Part shown: piece by piece, positions 8,690-16,864 of the stretch
How positions within the stretch are numbered: the stretch's first letter is position 1
Layout of the letters: each line of letters starts with the position of its first letter
From: Aestuariibaculum sp. M13
Lineage (GTDB): Bacteria; Bacteroidota; Bacteroidia; Flavobacteriales; Flavobacteriaceae
Direction of reading: 5' to 3'
Length of the DNA: 64,000 bases
NCBI RefSeq assembly: GCF_024723255.1
Contig: NZ_JANIAC010000005.1
Span: 248,001-312,000 of the forward strand
The notes under the pieces: model-generated
Database searches by the model: none
What the model was told of the DNA's origin: nothing
The model's input: only the letters and a program-made list of their open reading frames with translations
Program-made: the position numbers and the translations under genes

Positions 8690-10795
8690 TTATCTTACAA
8701 ATGCATTAGCCATACCGCCATCTACATTTATAATGTTTCCTGTTGATTTATCTAAGATACCCACGAATGTGAAAACACCGTTAGCAATATCAGCAGGAGT
8801 AATGATTTCGTTTAATAAATTTCTTTTTGCATAAAATGCAGGAAGTTCTTCAACGGTGATTCCGTTTGCTTTAGCACGACCTTCGGCCCAAGCACCTTCC
8901 CAGATTTTACTTCCAACAATAACACCATCAGGGTTTACGGTGTTTACACGTACTTTATCTTTAGCTAACTCAGCTGCTAATAAACGTACCATGTGTTGTT
9001 GTGCAGCTTTAGCTGTACCGTAAGCAACGTTATTTGGCCCTGCAACTAAACCGTTTTTACTTGCTATGGCGATATAATCACCTCCCAAGTTTTGTTGACG
9101 AGCAATCGCTGCAAATTGTTTTGCTAAATCGAACTGACCTTTTACTAAGATGCTTTGTAAAATATTCCAGTCTTTATCGGTTGTGTCTTCTAAAGATTTA
9201 GAGATTGCTAAACCAGCACTGTGTACCACGATATCAACACCTCCAAACTCTAAACATGCTTTTTTGTAAGCAGAAGCAATAGATTCAGTATCGGTAACAT
9301 CACATACAGCGTAAGTAGACACGTCACGTTTGTAAGTTGCATGTGCTACTTTTAAGCTTTCTTCGTTAATATCTGTTAATACAACGTTAGCACCTTCTTC
9401 AGCTAATTTATCAGCAATAGCTTTACCAATTCCACCACCTGCACCAGTAACAAAGGCTACTTTTCGAGATAATGGTTTTTCTTTTGGCATACGTTGTAAT
9501 TTAGCTTCTTCTAATAACCAGTACTCGATATCGAAAGCTTCCTGTCTTGGTAAAGACGTGTATTCTGTAATCGCTTCTGCGCCACGCATTACATTAATCG
9601 CGTTGATGTAGAACTCACTTGCTACACGTGTTGTTTGTTTGTCTTTCGAGAAACTGAACATACCAACGCCAGGATAAATAATAATTACCGGGTTTGGATC
9701 ACGCATTGCAGGACTGTTATCTTTTTTGCAAGTATTGTAATAATCTGCGTATTCTTGTCTGTATTGTTCAAAAGCAGGCTCTAATTTAGCAAGCACAGCT
9801 TCAGCATCTGATAAATCTTCTTTAGGATCTAATGTTAATACTAAAGGTTGAATTTTTGTACGTAAGAAGTGATCTGGACAAGAGGTTCCCATTGGAGCTA
9901 AACGCTCAAGATCGTTACTGTTTATGTATTCCATCACCACATCGCTGTCAGCAAAGTGTCCAATCATTCTGTTTTCAGAGGAACATAATCCTCTTAATAA
10001 CGGCATTAATTGCGCAGCTTTTTCTAAACGCTCTTCCTGTGGTAAGCTTTCTACTTTTTGTCCACCAAAAACAGATCCTTTTTCAGCAATCTTTTTATTG
10101 ATATATTCAGAAGCCATTTCAATAACTTCTAAACTGTTCATATAACATTCGTAAGATGTATCTCCCCAAGTAAATAAACCGTGGCTACCTAAAACGATAC
10201 CTCTAATTCCAGGGTTGTCAGCTAAACATTTTTCTAATTGTAAACCTAAATCGAAACCAGGACGTTGCCAAGGCACCCAACCCATAGTGTCTCCCCAAAT
10301 TTCTTTGGTTACTTTTTCGCTGTCTTTTGCAGCAGCAACAGCAATAAGAGCATCTGGGTGTAAGTGGTCTATATGTTTAAAAGGTAATAAACCGTGAAGC
10401 GGCGTATCGATAGATGGTGCTTTACTGTCTAAATCATAAATACAGTGGTTAAATAACCCAACCATACGATCTTCATCTGCTAAACCTCCATATACATTTT
10501 TTAAATCGCGTAATCTTTCGGTGTATAATCCGGCAATACCAGAGCGTGTTAAGGTACCAATATCTCCACCTGAACCTTTAACCCACATCACTTCAACTTC
10601 AGCATTGGTTAACGGGTCTTTTTCAATGGTTTTGCAGCTTGTATTACCACCGCCATAGTTGGTAATTCTAAGGTCTGCACCTAATATATTTGAACGGTAT
10701 AAGAATAAAGCAACCTGGTCATCACCTAAGCTTTCAGCTTTCTTGTCATCCCAAAGATAATCTACGTATTTAAATTGTTTTTCAAGTGTATTCAT
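8690..10795 (-). CDS. Bifunctional L-rhamnulose-1-phosphate aldolase / L-lactaldehyde dehydrogenase
   Basis: A fusion of about 701 residues. The first two thirds are a class II aldolase with zinc-ligand segments HIDHLHPDAL and LGSHGLFTWGD. The last third is a short-chain dehydrogenase with the NAD loop VTGAGGGIGKAIA near residue 450 and YGTAKAA as the YxxxK active site. The known fused family cleaves rhamnulose-1-phosphate to DHAP and L-lactaldehyde and oxidises the aldehyde to L-lactate, the substrate of LutABC encoded across the divergent promoter. An in-frame ATG also exists at 10822, but a -7 promoter box covers 10820-10827, so transcripts must begin downstream of it and the ATG at 10795 is preferred. 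It is the first gene on the minus side of the divergon. Confidence 0.93.
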   Translation of the reverse strand: MNTLEKQFKYVDYLWDDKKAESLGDDQVALFLYRSNILGADLRITNYGGGNTSCKTIEKDPLTNAEVEVMWVKGSGGDIGTLTRSGIAGLYTERLRDLKNVYGGLADEDRMVGLFNHCIYDLDSKAPSIDTPLHGLLPFKHIDHLHPDALIAVAAAKDSEKVTKEIWGDTMGWVPWQRPGFDLGLQLEKCLADNPGIRGIVLGSHGLFTWGDTSYECYMNSLEVIEMASEYINKKIAEKGSVFGGQKVESLPQEERLEKAAQLMPLLRGLCSSENRMIGHFADSDVVMEYINSNDLERLAPMGTSCPDHFLRTKIQPLVLTLDPKEDLSDAEAVLAKLEPAFEQYRQEYADYYNTCKKDNSPAMRDPNPVIIIYPGVGMFSFSKDKQTTRVASEFYINAINVMRGAEAITEYTSLPRQEAFDIEYWLLEEAKLQRMPKEKPLSRKVAFVTGAGGGIGKAIADKLAEEGANVVLTDINEESLKVAHATYKRDVSTYAVCDVTDTESIASAYKKACLEFGGVDIVVHSAGLAISKSLEDTTDKDWNILQSILVKGQFDLAKQFAAIARQQNLGGDYIAIASKNGLVAGPNNVAYGTAKAAQQHMVRLLAAELAKDKVRVNTVNPDGVIVGSKIWEGAWAEGRAKANGITVEELPAFYAKRNLLNEIITPADIANGVFTFVGILDKSTGNIINVDGGMANAFVR

Positions 10796-10819
10796 GAGAA
10801 TTATTAAAATATTTGAACT

Positions 10820-10866
10820 CAAAATTAAAGGAATAGAATATGCTTTCTATCCTGTACTGTACTGTT
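10820..10866 (-). promoter_or_regulatory. Promoter with operator for the rhamnose (minus) side of the divergon
   Basis: On the minus strand the 15-mer AACAGTACAGTACAG (10866 to 10852) lies exactly 24 bp upstream of TAATTTTG (10827 to 10820), a match to the -7 consensus TAnnTTTG. Transcription should start near 10813, 18 bases before the ATG at 10795. The operator covers the -33 region, where a repressor or an activator could act. The rest of the 319-bp gene-free stretch (10796-11114) holds the mirror-image promoter and otherwise AT-rich spacer with no ORF I can support. Confidence 0.75.
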
Positions 10867-11030
10867 ATTTGAATAAAATTTTATCGAATTGATATTTATT
10901 TATAAACAAAACAGCATTATTGTTATAATTTTAGATGTTTTGTTATATGATATTGTTAGTTCTTTGTTTTTTGATTGTCAAAAATTTAAAGAAATAATTA
11001 TTCTTGTAGTTATTTTAAAAAAAAAGAAGA

Positions 11031-11077
11031 AACAGTACAGTGCAGTACAGTAATTGTAATGTATATGCTTAAATTTG
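11031..11077 (+). promoter_or_regulatory. Promoter with operator for the uronate/lactate (plus) side of the divergon
   Basis: The 15-mer AACAGTACAGTGCAG at 11031-11045 differs at one position from the site on the other side and again lies exactly 24 bp upstream of a -7 box, TAAATTTG at 11070-11077. Here the operator continues to ACAGT at 11051, forming a 10-bp direct repeat (ACAGTACAGT / GCAGTACAGT, 11032-11051). Predicted transcription start is near 11084, about 30 bases before the ATG at 11115. The identical geometry implies one regulator controlling both arms. Its gene is not in the window. Confidence 0.75.
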
Positions 11078-11114
11078 CTATTCTCATCATGATTTTAATT
11101 ATTCATAACAATAA

Positions 11115-11927
11115 ATGAACTTATTCAATTTACAAGACAAAGTAGTTCTTGTTACCGGAGGTGGCGGTGTTTTAGGGGGCAGTATGGCCGAATATCTATT
11201 ACATCAGGGAGCTACAGTAATTATATTACATTACAAACAAGAAACTGTAGATGCAACTGTTGAGCGCATGAAATCTATTAGCAAAAAAGTTGATGGGTAT
11301 TTATGCAATGTTGTCGACGAGGCAAGTCTTCAGGACGTATCTGATGCGGTTATCGCAAAATATGGAAAAATTGATGTGCTGATTAATGCGGCCGGAGGTA
11401 ATATGCCTGGGGCAACTGTTGGACCAACACAATCCTTTTTCGATATTAATATGGATGACTTTAAAAAGGTTGTCGATTTAAATTTATTTGGAAGTATTAT
11501 TCCTTCTATCGTTTTTGGAAAGGAAATGGTAAAGAGCAAATCGGGAGTGATTATCAATATTTCTTCAATGGCTGCCGACAGAGCCATTACACGTGTAGCA
11601 GGTTATTCAGCATCAAAAGCTGCGATTGATAATTATACGAAATGGTTAGCGGTAGAGTTAGCCACAAAATACGGAGATGGCTTACGAGTTAATGCCATTG
11701 CACCAGGATTTTTTATTGGAAACCAAAACCGAACTTTATTGTTAAATGAAGACGGAAGTTACACAGATAGAGGTAATACAATCATAAACAATACGCCAAT
11801 GAAACGCTTTGGTGAAGCTGACGAGTTGCACGGAGCATTACATTATTTATGTTCTGATGCCTCAAAATTTGTGACCGGAATTGTTATTCCTGTTGATGGT
11901 GGATTTAGCGCGTTTAGTGGTGTTTAA
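11115..11927 (+). CDS. uxuB: SDR-family D-mannonate oxidoreductase (fructuronate reductase)
   Basis: Predicted NAD(H)-dependent interconversion of D-fructuronate and D-mannonate in glucuronate breakdown. The 270-residue short-chain dehydrogenase has VTGGGGVLGGSMA (residues 14-26) for dinucleotide binding, NAAGG near 93, serine in ISSMAADRA near 155 and the active-site YSASKAA near 169. The C-terminal stretch with NQNR, TPMKRFGEADE and PVDGGFSAFSGV is characteristic of the group found beside mannonate dehydratase. KduD is the main alternative because kduI is in the same operon, but the uxuA gene begins only 22 bp downstream and favours mannonate. It is the first gene on the plus side of the divergent promoter. 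Confidence 0.85.
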   Translation: MNLFNLQDKVVLVTGGGGVLGGSMAEYLLHQGATVIILHYKQETVDATVERMKSISKKVDGYLCNVVDEASLQDVSDAVIAKYGKIDVLINAAGGNMPGATVGPTQSFFDINMDDFKKVVDLNLFGSIIPSIVFGKEMVKSKSGVIINISSMAADRAITRVAGYSASKAAIDNYTKWLAVELATKYGDGLRVNAIAPGFFIGNQNRTLLLNEDGSYTDRGNTIINNTPMKRFGEADELHGALHYLCSDASKFVTGIVIPVDGGFSAFSGV

Positions 11928-11949
11928 TATTATTCAGATTTAAAAGAAA

Positions 11950-13113
11950 ATGCAAGAAACATTTAGATGGTTTGGAGTCTCAGACTCTGTAAAATTATCA
12001 GATATAAAACAAGCAGGAGCAACAGGTGTTGTAACAGCTTTGCACCATGTGTCTAACGGTGAAGTATGGGAAGTAGAGGAAATTCAGAAAGTAAAAAAAC
12101 TTATTGAAGATGCCGGTTTAGTATGGAGCTTTATCGAAAGTATTCCTATTCACGAAAACATCAAATTACGCAAAGGCGATTATTTACAACGTATAGAAAA
12201 CTACAAGCAAAGTTTACGCAATGTAGCGGCTTGTGGTATTAAAAACGTGTGTTATAATTTCATGCCGGTTTTAGACTGGACACGCACACAACTGTTCTGG
12301 AAATTAGAAGATGGTAGTACGGCGTTACGTTTCGATAAGGTTGAAATGGCAGTTTTCGAAAAATTCATCATGGAGCGTGAAGGGGTAGAGGAAGCCTATA
12401 CTTCTGAAATTTTAGCTTTAGCTGAAAAGCGTTTTGCTGAGATGTCTGTTGAAGAAAAACAAGCACTTGAAGACAACGTCTTAAAAGGCTTACCAGGAAC
12501 AGTTGATGATTTAACGATTCCGGTGTTTAAAGACATGATTGCGCAGTACGATAACTTGTCGCATGCCGATTTAAAAGCGAATTTATCGTTTTTCTTAAAT
12601 GAAGTGATTCCGGTATGTGAAGAGAACGGCATTGTTATGGCTATTCATCCAGACGATCCACCAATGGACATTATGGGCTTACCGCGTATCATTAAATCGG
12701 AAGCAGATTTAACCGATTTAGTAAACTTTATCGATAGCCCGTCAAACGGCATCACATTTTGTACAGGGTCGTTAGGAGCTAATCCAAATAACGATTTACC
12801 AAGTATGATTAGAAAATTTGCCGATCGCATTCACTTTTTACACCTTAGAAATGTAAAACGCGAAGACGATGGTAGTTTTTACGAGGACAATCACTTGGAC
12901 GGTTCTACCGATATGTATGAAGTGGTAAAAGCTGTTTTAGAAGTAGAAAAACAAAGAAATATACAATTACCAATGCGTCCTGATCACGGACACCAGATGC
13001 TAAGTGATTTAGAAAACAATAAAGCGTACGCGGGTTATACGGCTATTGGTCGTTTACGTGGTTTGGCAGAATTACGTGGTTTAGCACTTGGTATTTCAAG
13101 AAGTAATAATTAG
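11950..13113 (+). CDS. uxuA: Mannonate dehydratase
   Basis: Dehydrates D-mannonate to 2-keto-3-deoxy-D-gluconate (KDG). It has 387 residues, the normal size for UxuA. Family hallmarks are the N-terminal RWFGVSDSVKLSDIKQAGA, VSNGEVWEVEEI near residue 36, NFMPVLDWTRT near 104, and the metal-binding HPDDPPMDIMGLPRI near 233 and CTGSLGANPNNDLP near 274, with HLRNVKRE near 300 and RPDHGHQM near 342. The coding frame is intact and separated from the lactate operon by only 18 bp. Together with the preceding reductase it completes fructuronate to KDG. KDG kinase and aldolase are not in the window. Confidence 0.96.
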   Translation: MQETFRWFGVSDSVKLSDIKQAGATGVVTALHHVSNGEVWEVEEIQKVKKLIEDAGLVWSFIESIPIHENIKLRKGDYLQRIENYKQSLRNVAACGIKNVCYNFMPVLDWTRTQLFWKLEDGSTALRFDKVEMAVFEKFIMEREGVEEAYTSEILALAEKRFAEMSVEEKQALEDNVLKGLPGTVDDLTIPVFKDMIAQYDNLSHADLKANLSFFLNEVIPVCEENGIVMAIHPDDPPMDIMGLPRIIKSEADLTDLVNFIDSPSNGITFCTGSLGANPNNDLPSMIRKFADRIHFLHLRNVKREDDGSFYEDNHLDGSTDMYEVVKAVLEVEKQRNIQLPMRPDHGHQMLSDLENNKAYAGYTAIGRLRGLAELRGLALGISRSNN

Positions 13114-13131
13114 TAATTAAAAAGTATTAAT

Positions 13132-13869
13132 ATGAAAGTCGGTTTATTTATACCGTGTTATATAAATCAACTCTATCCGCAAGTCGGCATCGCATCATTA
13201 GAACTTCTTGAAAAATTAGGAGTCGATGTAGAATATCCGTTAGGACAAACCTGTTGCGGACAGCCTTTAGGGAATTCAGGATACGAAGACGATTCTAAAG
13301 GAACCTGTCAGTTATTCGTTGAAAATTTCAAAAACTATGACTATATCGTAGGGCCTTCTGGAAGTTGTGTATATCATGTAAAGAAGCATTTTGATATTTT
13401 AGAACAAACCGAAGATGTGAAACGCATTCGCGAAAACACTTATGAGTTGTGCCAGTTTATATATCAGGTACTTGGTAAAACCGATTTAGGAGCGTCATTT
13501 CCTCATAAAGTAGGTATTCATAAAAGTTGTCACGGCTTACGTGGATTACGTTTGGGTTCATGTTCAGAGCGTATGGATCCACATTTTTCAACTGAAGAAA
13601 ATTTACTAAATGAAGTCAAAGGTTTAGAGTTAAAAACGTTGAATCGTGCAGATGAATGTTGCGGATTTGGAGGAACATTCTCGGTATTTGAAGAAGCCAT
13701 TTCTGTAAAAATGGGAAAAGACCGTATTCAGGATCATATTGATAGTGATGTAGAAGTGATTACCGGAGCTGACCATTCGTGTTTAATGCACTTGGAAGGG
13801 TTAATCAATAGAAATAAGCAGCCACTTAAGGTGATGCACATAGCAGAAATTTTAAACAGTAGTATCTAA
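13132..13869 (+). CDS. lutA: L-lactate utilisation protein LutA (CCG-domain iron-sulfur protein)
   Basis: Subunit of the three-protein LutABC system that oxidises L-lactate to pyruvate. The 245-residue cytoplasmic protein has two cysteine-rich CCG domains: GQTCCGQPLGNSG near residues 39-50 and DECCGFGGTFSV near 174-185, with intervening GPSGSC and HKSCHGLRGLR segments supplying further cysteines. This duplicated domain is shared with the GlcF/heterodisulfide reductase family and binds iron-sulfur clusters. It lies 18 bp after uxuA and 2 bp before lutB. In this operon its substrate is probably the L-lactate made by the fused rhamnulose-phosphate aldolase/dehydrogenase encoded on the opposite strand. 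Confidence 0.93.
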   Translation: MKVGLFIPCYINQLYPQVGIASLELLEKLGVDVEYPLGQTCCGQPLGNSGYEDDSKGTCQLFVENFKNYDYIVGPSGSCVYHVKKHFDILEQTEDVKRIRENTYELCQFIYQVLGKTDLGASFPHKVGIHKSCHGLRGLRLGSCSERMDPHFSTEENLLNEVKGLELKTLNRADECCGFGGTFSVFEEAISVKMGKDRIQDHIDSDVEVITGADHSCLMHLEGLINRNKQPLKVMHIAEILNSSI

Positions 13870-13871
13870 TT

Positions 13872-15239
13872 ATGGCACACGCAGAAGCAGCAGCAAAATT
13901 TAATGAGAACGAGGCTAAGGTAAACTGGCACGACAAGGCTTTATGGTTTGTTAGACAGAAACGCGATAAACAGGCATATAAAGTCCAGGGTTGGGAACAA
14001 CTACGAGACTACGCTTCAGCACTTAAAGCCAATGTGTTATCTAATTTAGATAGCTATTTGGTGCAGTTTGAAGAAAATGCCAAGAAAAATGGTGTAACTG
14101 TTCACTGGGCAGCTAATGCCGAGGAGCACAATAAAATTGTTCACAGCATTCTTCAAAAGCACAATGCCAAAAAGATTGTAAAAAGTAAATCGATGCTGAC
14201 TGAAGAATGTCATTTAAATCCGTTTTTGGAAGCCAATGATATTGAAGTTATCGATACCGATTTAGGAGAGCGTATTGTGCAGTTAGCACAAGAGCCACCA
14301 AGTCATATTGTGTTACCTGCTATTCATAAAACCAAAGAAGAAGTTGATGAATTATTTCAGGAGCATTTAGGTACCAAGCCAAGTGGTGGAAATCCTGAAT
14401 ATCTAACTCGTGAGGCCAGAAAGCATTTAAGAAATAAGTTTTTGCAAGCCGACGCGGCGATTACTGGGGTTAATTTTGCAGTTGCTGATACCGGTGGTTT
14501 TGTAGTCTGCACCAACGAAGGAAATGCCGATATGGGAGCACACTTAGCTAAAGTACATATCGCTTGTATGGGAATGGAAAAGTTAATTCCGCAGGAAAAA
14601 CACTTAGGTATCTTTTTGCGTTTGTTAGCAAGAAGTGCAACAGGTCAGCCTATAACGACTTATTCATCTTATTTCAACAAACCTGAAGAAGGTAAAGAAA
14701 TGCATATCATTATCGTTGATAATGGAAGAACGGAGCAGTTAAGTCGAGAGGATTTCAGACGATCGCTACACTGTATTCGTTGTGGGGCATGTATGAACAC
14801 TTGCCCGATTTACAGACGTAGTGGCGGACATAGTTACGATGCAACCATTCCAGGACCTATCGGGTCTATTTTATCGCCAGGTAAAGATTTAACTAAACAC
14901 AGTTCGTTACCATTTGCGTCTACACTTTGCGGATCTTGTAGCGATGTGTGTCCGGTAAAAATTAATATTCACGAACAGTTGTATAAATGGCGTCAAATTA
15001 TCGTTAAAGATGTGCCGCAACCATTTGTAAAGAAGAATATTATGAAAGCTGCGGGTAGTATTTTGGCGAAACCAAAGACGTATGATTTTGTTGGAAAGTC
15101 CACGCGTTTTATGCTGAAAAATACGCCAAAGTCATTAATCAATTCAAAAATTAATACCTGGGGGCATGCCAGAGATTTGCCAGAAGTAAAAGGTGATAAT
15201 TTTGAAGAATGGTACAAAAAAAGACAGAAAAATGAGTAG
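13872..15239 (+). CDS. lutB: L-lactate utilisation protein LutB (LUD + 4Fe-4S ferredoxin domains)
   Basis: Electron-transfer subunit of LutABC. The 455-residue protein has an N-terminal LUD domain (about residues 65-290), containing ITGVNFAVADTGGFVVCTNE, then two four-cysteine cluster motifs, CIRCGACMNTCP near 301-312 and CGSCSDVCP near 357-365, and a C-terminal helical part. The length and order match LutB/YkgF proteins. It is tightly packed: 2 bp after lutA and overlapping lutC by 8 bases (the ATG of lutC lies within ATGAGTAG). Transcription from the divergent rhamnose promoter is likely because no terminator interrupts 11115-15813. Confidence 0.95.
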   Translation: MAHAEAAAKFNENEAKVNWHDKALWFVRQKRDKQAYKVQGWEQLRDYASALKANVLSNLDSYLVQFEENAKKNGVTVHWAANAEEHNKIVHSILQKHNAKKIVKSKSMLTEECHLNPFLEANDIEVIDTDLGERIVQLAQEPPSHIVLPAIHKTKEEVDELFQEHLGTKPSGGNPEYLTREARKHLRNKFLQADAAITGVNFAVADTGGFVVCTNEGNADMGAHLAKVHIACMGMEKLIPQEKHLGIFLRLLARSATGQPITTYSSYFNKPEEGKEMHIIIVDNGRTEQLSREDFRRSLHCIRCGACMNTCPIYRRSGGHSYDATIPGPIGSILSPGKDLTKHSSLPFASTLCGSCSDVCPVKINIHEQLYKWRQIIVKDVPQPFVKKNIMKAAGSILAKPKTYDFVGKSTRFMLKNTPKSLINSKINTWGHARDLPEVKGDNFEEWYKKRQKNE

Positions 15240-15813
15240 AGAATCTATATTAAATGCGGTAAAAGCAAATAAACCGGAAGCCTTACCATTACCAGATATC
15301 GATTTAAGTGTTTTTGATGAAGACATTAATTTAATTGAACGCTTTAAAGAAAATATTGAATTTGTTGGTGGACGTCTTTTAGAATTAGATGGATTAGATA
15401 CCCTTGATATAGAAATAAAGGCGTTATATCCTGAAGCAACTAAAATTGTTTCATGCATGAAGGAATCAGCCTTAGGTACAGTTCCTGTCTCAAAAGATAC
15501 CGATCCGCATACGCTTGAGGACATCGATTTAACCATTATAAAAGGAAATTATGCAGTCGCTGAAAATGGAGCGGTTTGGGTATCAGAAGACGATATTATT
15601 GTTCGTGCTTTACCTTTTATTACCAACGATTTAATTTTGGTAGTCCCTAAAAATGCTGTTAATTTGCATATGCACCAGGTTTTTGATGCCATTTCAGAGC
15701 GTGAAAGAACTTTTGGAGTCTTCATTTCTGGACCTTCAAAAACAGCAGATATAGAACAATGTCTGGTGGTTGGTGCTCACGGTGCTATCAGTTTAACCGT
15801 CGTTCTTTATTAG
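15232..15813 (+). CDS. lutC: L-lactate utilisation protein LutC (LUD domain)
   Basis: Third component of the LutABC lactate oxidase system, a 193-residue LUD-domain protein. Conserved segments are ADIEQCLVVGAHGA near the C-terminus (the signature of LutC/YkgG) and KGNYAVAENGAVWVSEDD in the middle. An upstream in-frame ATG at 15193 would give a longer protein overlapping lutB by 47 bases; the ATG at 15232, overlapping the lutB stop by 8 bases, gives the typical MSRE-type start and is preferred. After it comes 92 bp containing a small hairpin (GGATAA/TTATCC, 15827-15846) and a perfect palindrome before kduI. Confidence 0.92.
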   Translation: MSRESILNAVKANKPEALPLPDIDLSVFDEDINLIERFKENIEFVGGRLLELDGLDTLDIEIKALYPEATKIVSCMKESALGTVPVSKDTDPHTLEDIDLTIIKGNYAVAENGAVWVSEDDIIVRALPFITNDLILVVPKNAVNLHMHQVFDAISERERTFGVFISGPSKTADIEQCLVVGAHGAISLTVVLY

Positions 15814-15855
15814 AACATAGAAAAAAGGATAAGTTTTATTTTATCCGTAGATATA

Positions 15856-15871
15856 GCTTAAACGTTTAAGC
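15856..15871. promoter_or_regulatory. 16-bp perfect palindrome upstream of kduI, LacI-type operator candidate
   Basis: GCTTAAACGTTTAAGC is a perfect palindrome with a central CG, the symmetry typical of LacI-family operators. It lies 34 bp upstream of the kduI ATG. It suggests that kduI has its own control in addition to read-through from the lut genes, for example by a LacI-type regulator sensing a uronate catabolite. No LacI-family gene is in the window and I see no clear TAnnTTTG box next to it. Confidence 0.6.
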
Positions 15872-15905
15872 ATTGAAATTATTAAAAAAATTAAAACTAT
15901 AAATT

Positions 15906-16748
15906 ATGTCAGTTAGTTATGAATCGCGTTACGCATCGAGCCCACAAGGTGTAAAAGGCTACGATACAGCGCAATTAAGAAACGAGTTTTTAATTGAAAA
16001 TCTTTTTGAAGCCGATAAACTAAATTTAGTGTATTCACACTACGATCGTTTTATTACGGGAGGTGTATTGCCGGTTTCTAAATCAGTGTCGTTAGGTGCT
16101 ATCGATCCCCTTAAGGCAGAATTCTTTTTACAAAGAAGAGAGCTTGGTATTATTAATATTGGTCAAACAGGAACAGTAACTGTAGACGGAACGGTATACG
16201 AGTTAAATCATAAAGAAGCGTTATACGTAGGACAAGGTAATAAAGAAGTGGTATTTGCAAGTACATCGGCAGATAGTCCTGCAATGTTCTACTTAAATTC
16301 AACACCAGCTCACAAAGCATATCCAACAAAGAAAATTGGAACGGATGATGTAGAGGTAATCGAATTAGGTGCTCCTGAAACAGCTAATGCACGTACTTTA
16401 AGAAAGTACATAGTAAACAGCGTTGTTGATGTATGTCAATTACAAATGGGAATGACGTCTATTAAAGTTGGAAGTAGCTGGAATACGATGCCGGCTCACG
16501 TTCACGACCGTAGAATGGAAGTGTATTTCTATTTCGAAATCCCTGAAGGACAATCGGTTTGTCACTTTATGGGAGAACCACAGGAAACAAGACACATCTG
16601 GATGCAAAACAATCAGGCGGTAATTTCTCCACCGTGGTCTATTCACTCAGGTTCGGGTACAAGTAATTACTCGTTTATCTGGGGTATGGCAGGTGAGAAT
16701 TTAGATTACGGCGATATGGATGTTTGTGCTATTCCAGAATTGAGATAG
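15906..16748 (+). CDS. kduI: 5-dehydro-4-deoxy-D-glucuronate isomerase
   Basis: Isomerises 5-keto-4-deoxyuronate, the product formed when unsaturated uronates are released by lyases and GH88/GH105 hydrolases, to 2,5-diketo-3-deoxygluconate. At 280 residues it has the normal KduI length. The cupin metal site is visible in HVHDRRMEVYFYF (His198, His200, Glu205) and the later SIHSGSGTSNYSFIW (His near 247). FITGGVLPV near residue 50 and the ending IPELR are also typical. Its presence implies that the cell handles lyase-derived unsaturated uronates as well as free glucuronate. KduD is not seen in the window. An intrinsic terminator follows. Confidence 0.97.
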   Translation: MSVSYESRYASSPQGVKGYDTAQLRNEFLIENLFEADKLNLVYSHYDRFITGGVLPVSKSVSLGAIDPLKAEFFLQRRELGIINIGQTGTVTVDGTVYELNHKEALYVGQGNKEVVFASTSADSPAMFYLNSTPAHKAYPTKKIGTDDVEVIELGAPETANARTLRKYIVNSVVDVCQLQMGMTSIKVGSSWNTMPAHVHDRRMEVYFYFEIPEGQSVCHFMGEPQETRHIWMQNNQAVISPPWSIHSGSGTSNYSFIWGMAGENLDYGDMDVCAIPELR

Positions 16749-16772
16749 TAGTTTAGTAAAGATTTAAAAAAA

Positions 16773-16803
16773 GGCGTTGAAACTTAGTTTTAACGCCTTT
16801 TTT
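16773..16803 (+). terminator. Intrinsic terminator after kduI
   Basis: GGCGTTGAAA and TTTTAACGCC form a 10-bp stem with one G-T pair around the loop CTTAG, followed by six T residues. It lies 24 bp past the kduI stop and ends the uxuB-uxuA-lutABC-kduI transcription unit. Confidence 0.92.
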
Positions 16804-16864
16804 AATTTGTAGTATTTTATGTGATTAAAAATGAGTAAATTAAGATGTTTTTAATATCGCCAAT

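Noticed and set aside
10796-10822. Longer start (ATG at 10822) for the fused aldolase-dehydrogenase
   Set aside because: The -7 promoter box at 10820-10827 covers this codon, so the transcript should begin downstream; the ATG at 10795 begins a conserved-looking N-terminus.
11115-11927. SDR gene as kduD
   Set aside because: It is immediately upstream of uxuA and carries the NQNR and TPMKRFGEADE segments of the mannonate oxidoreductase group; kduI is five genes away.
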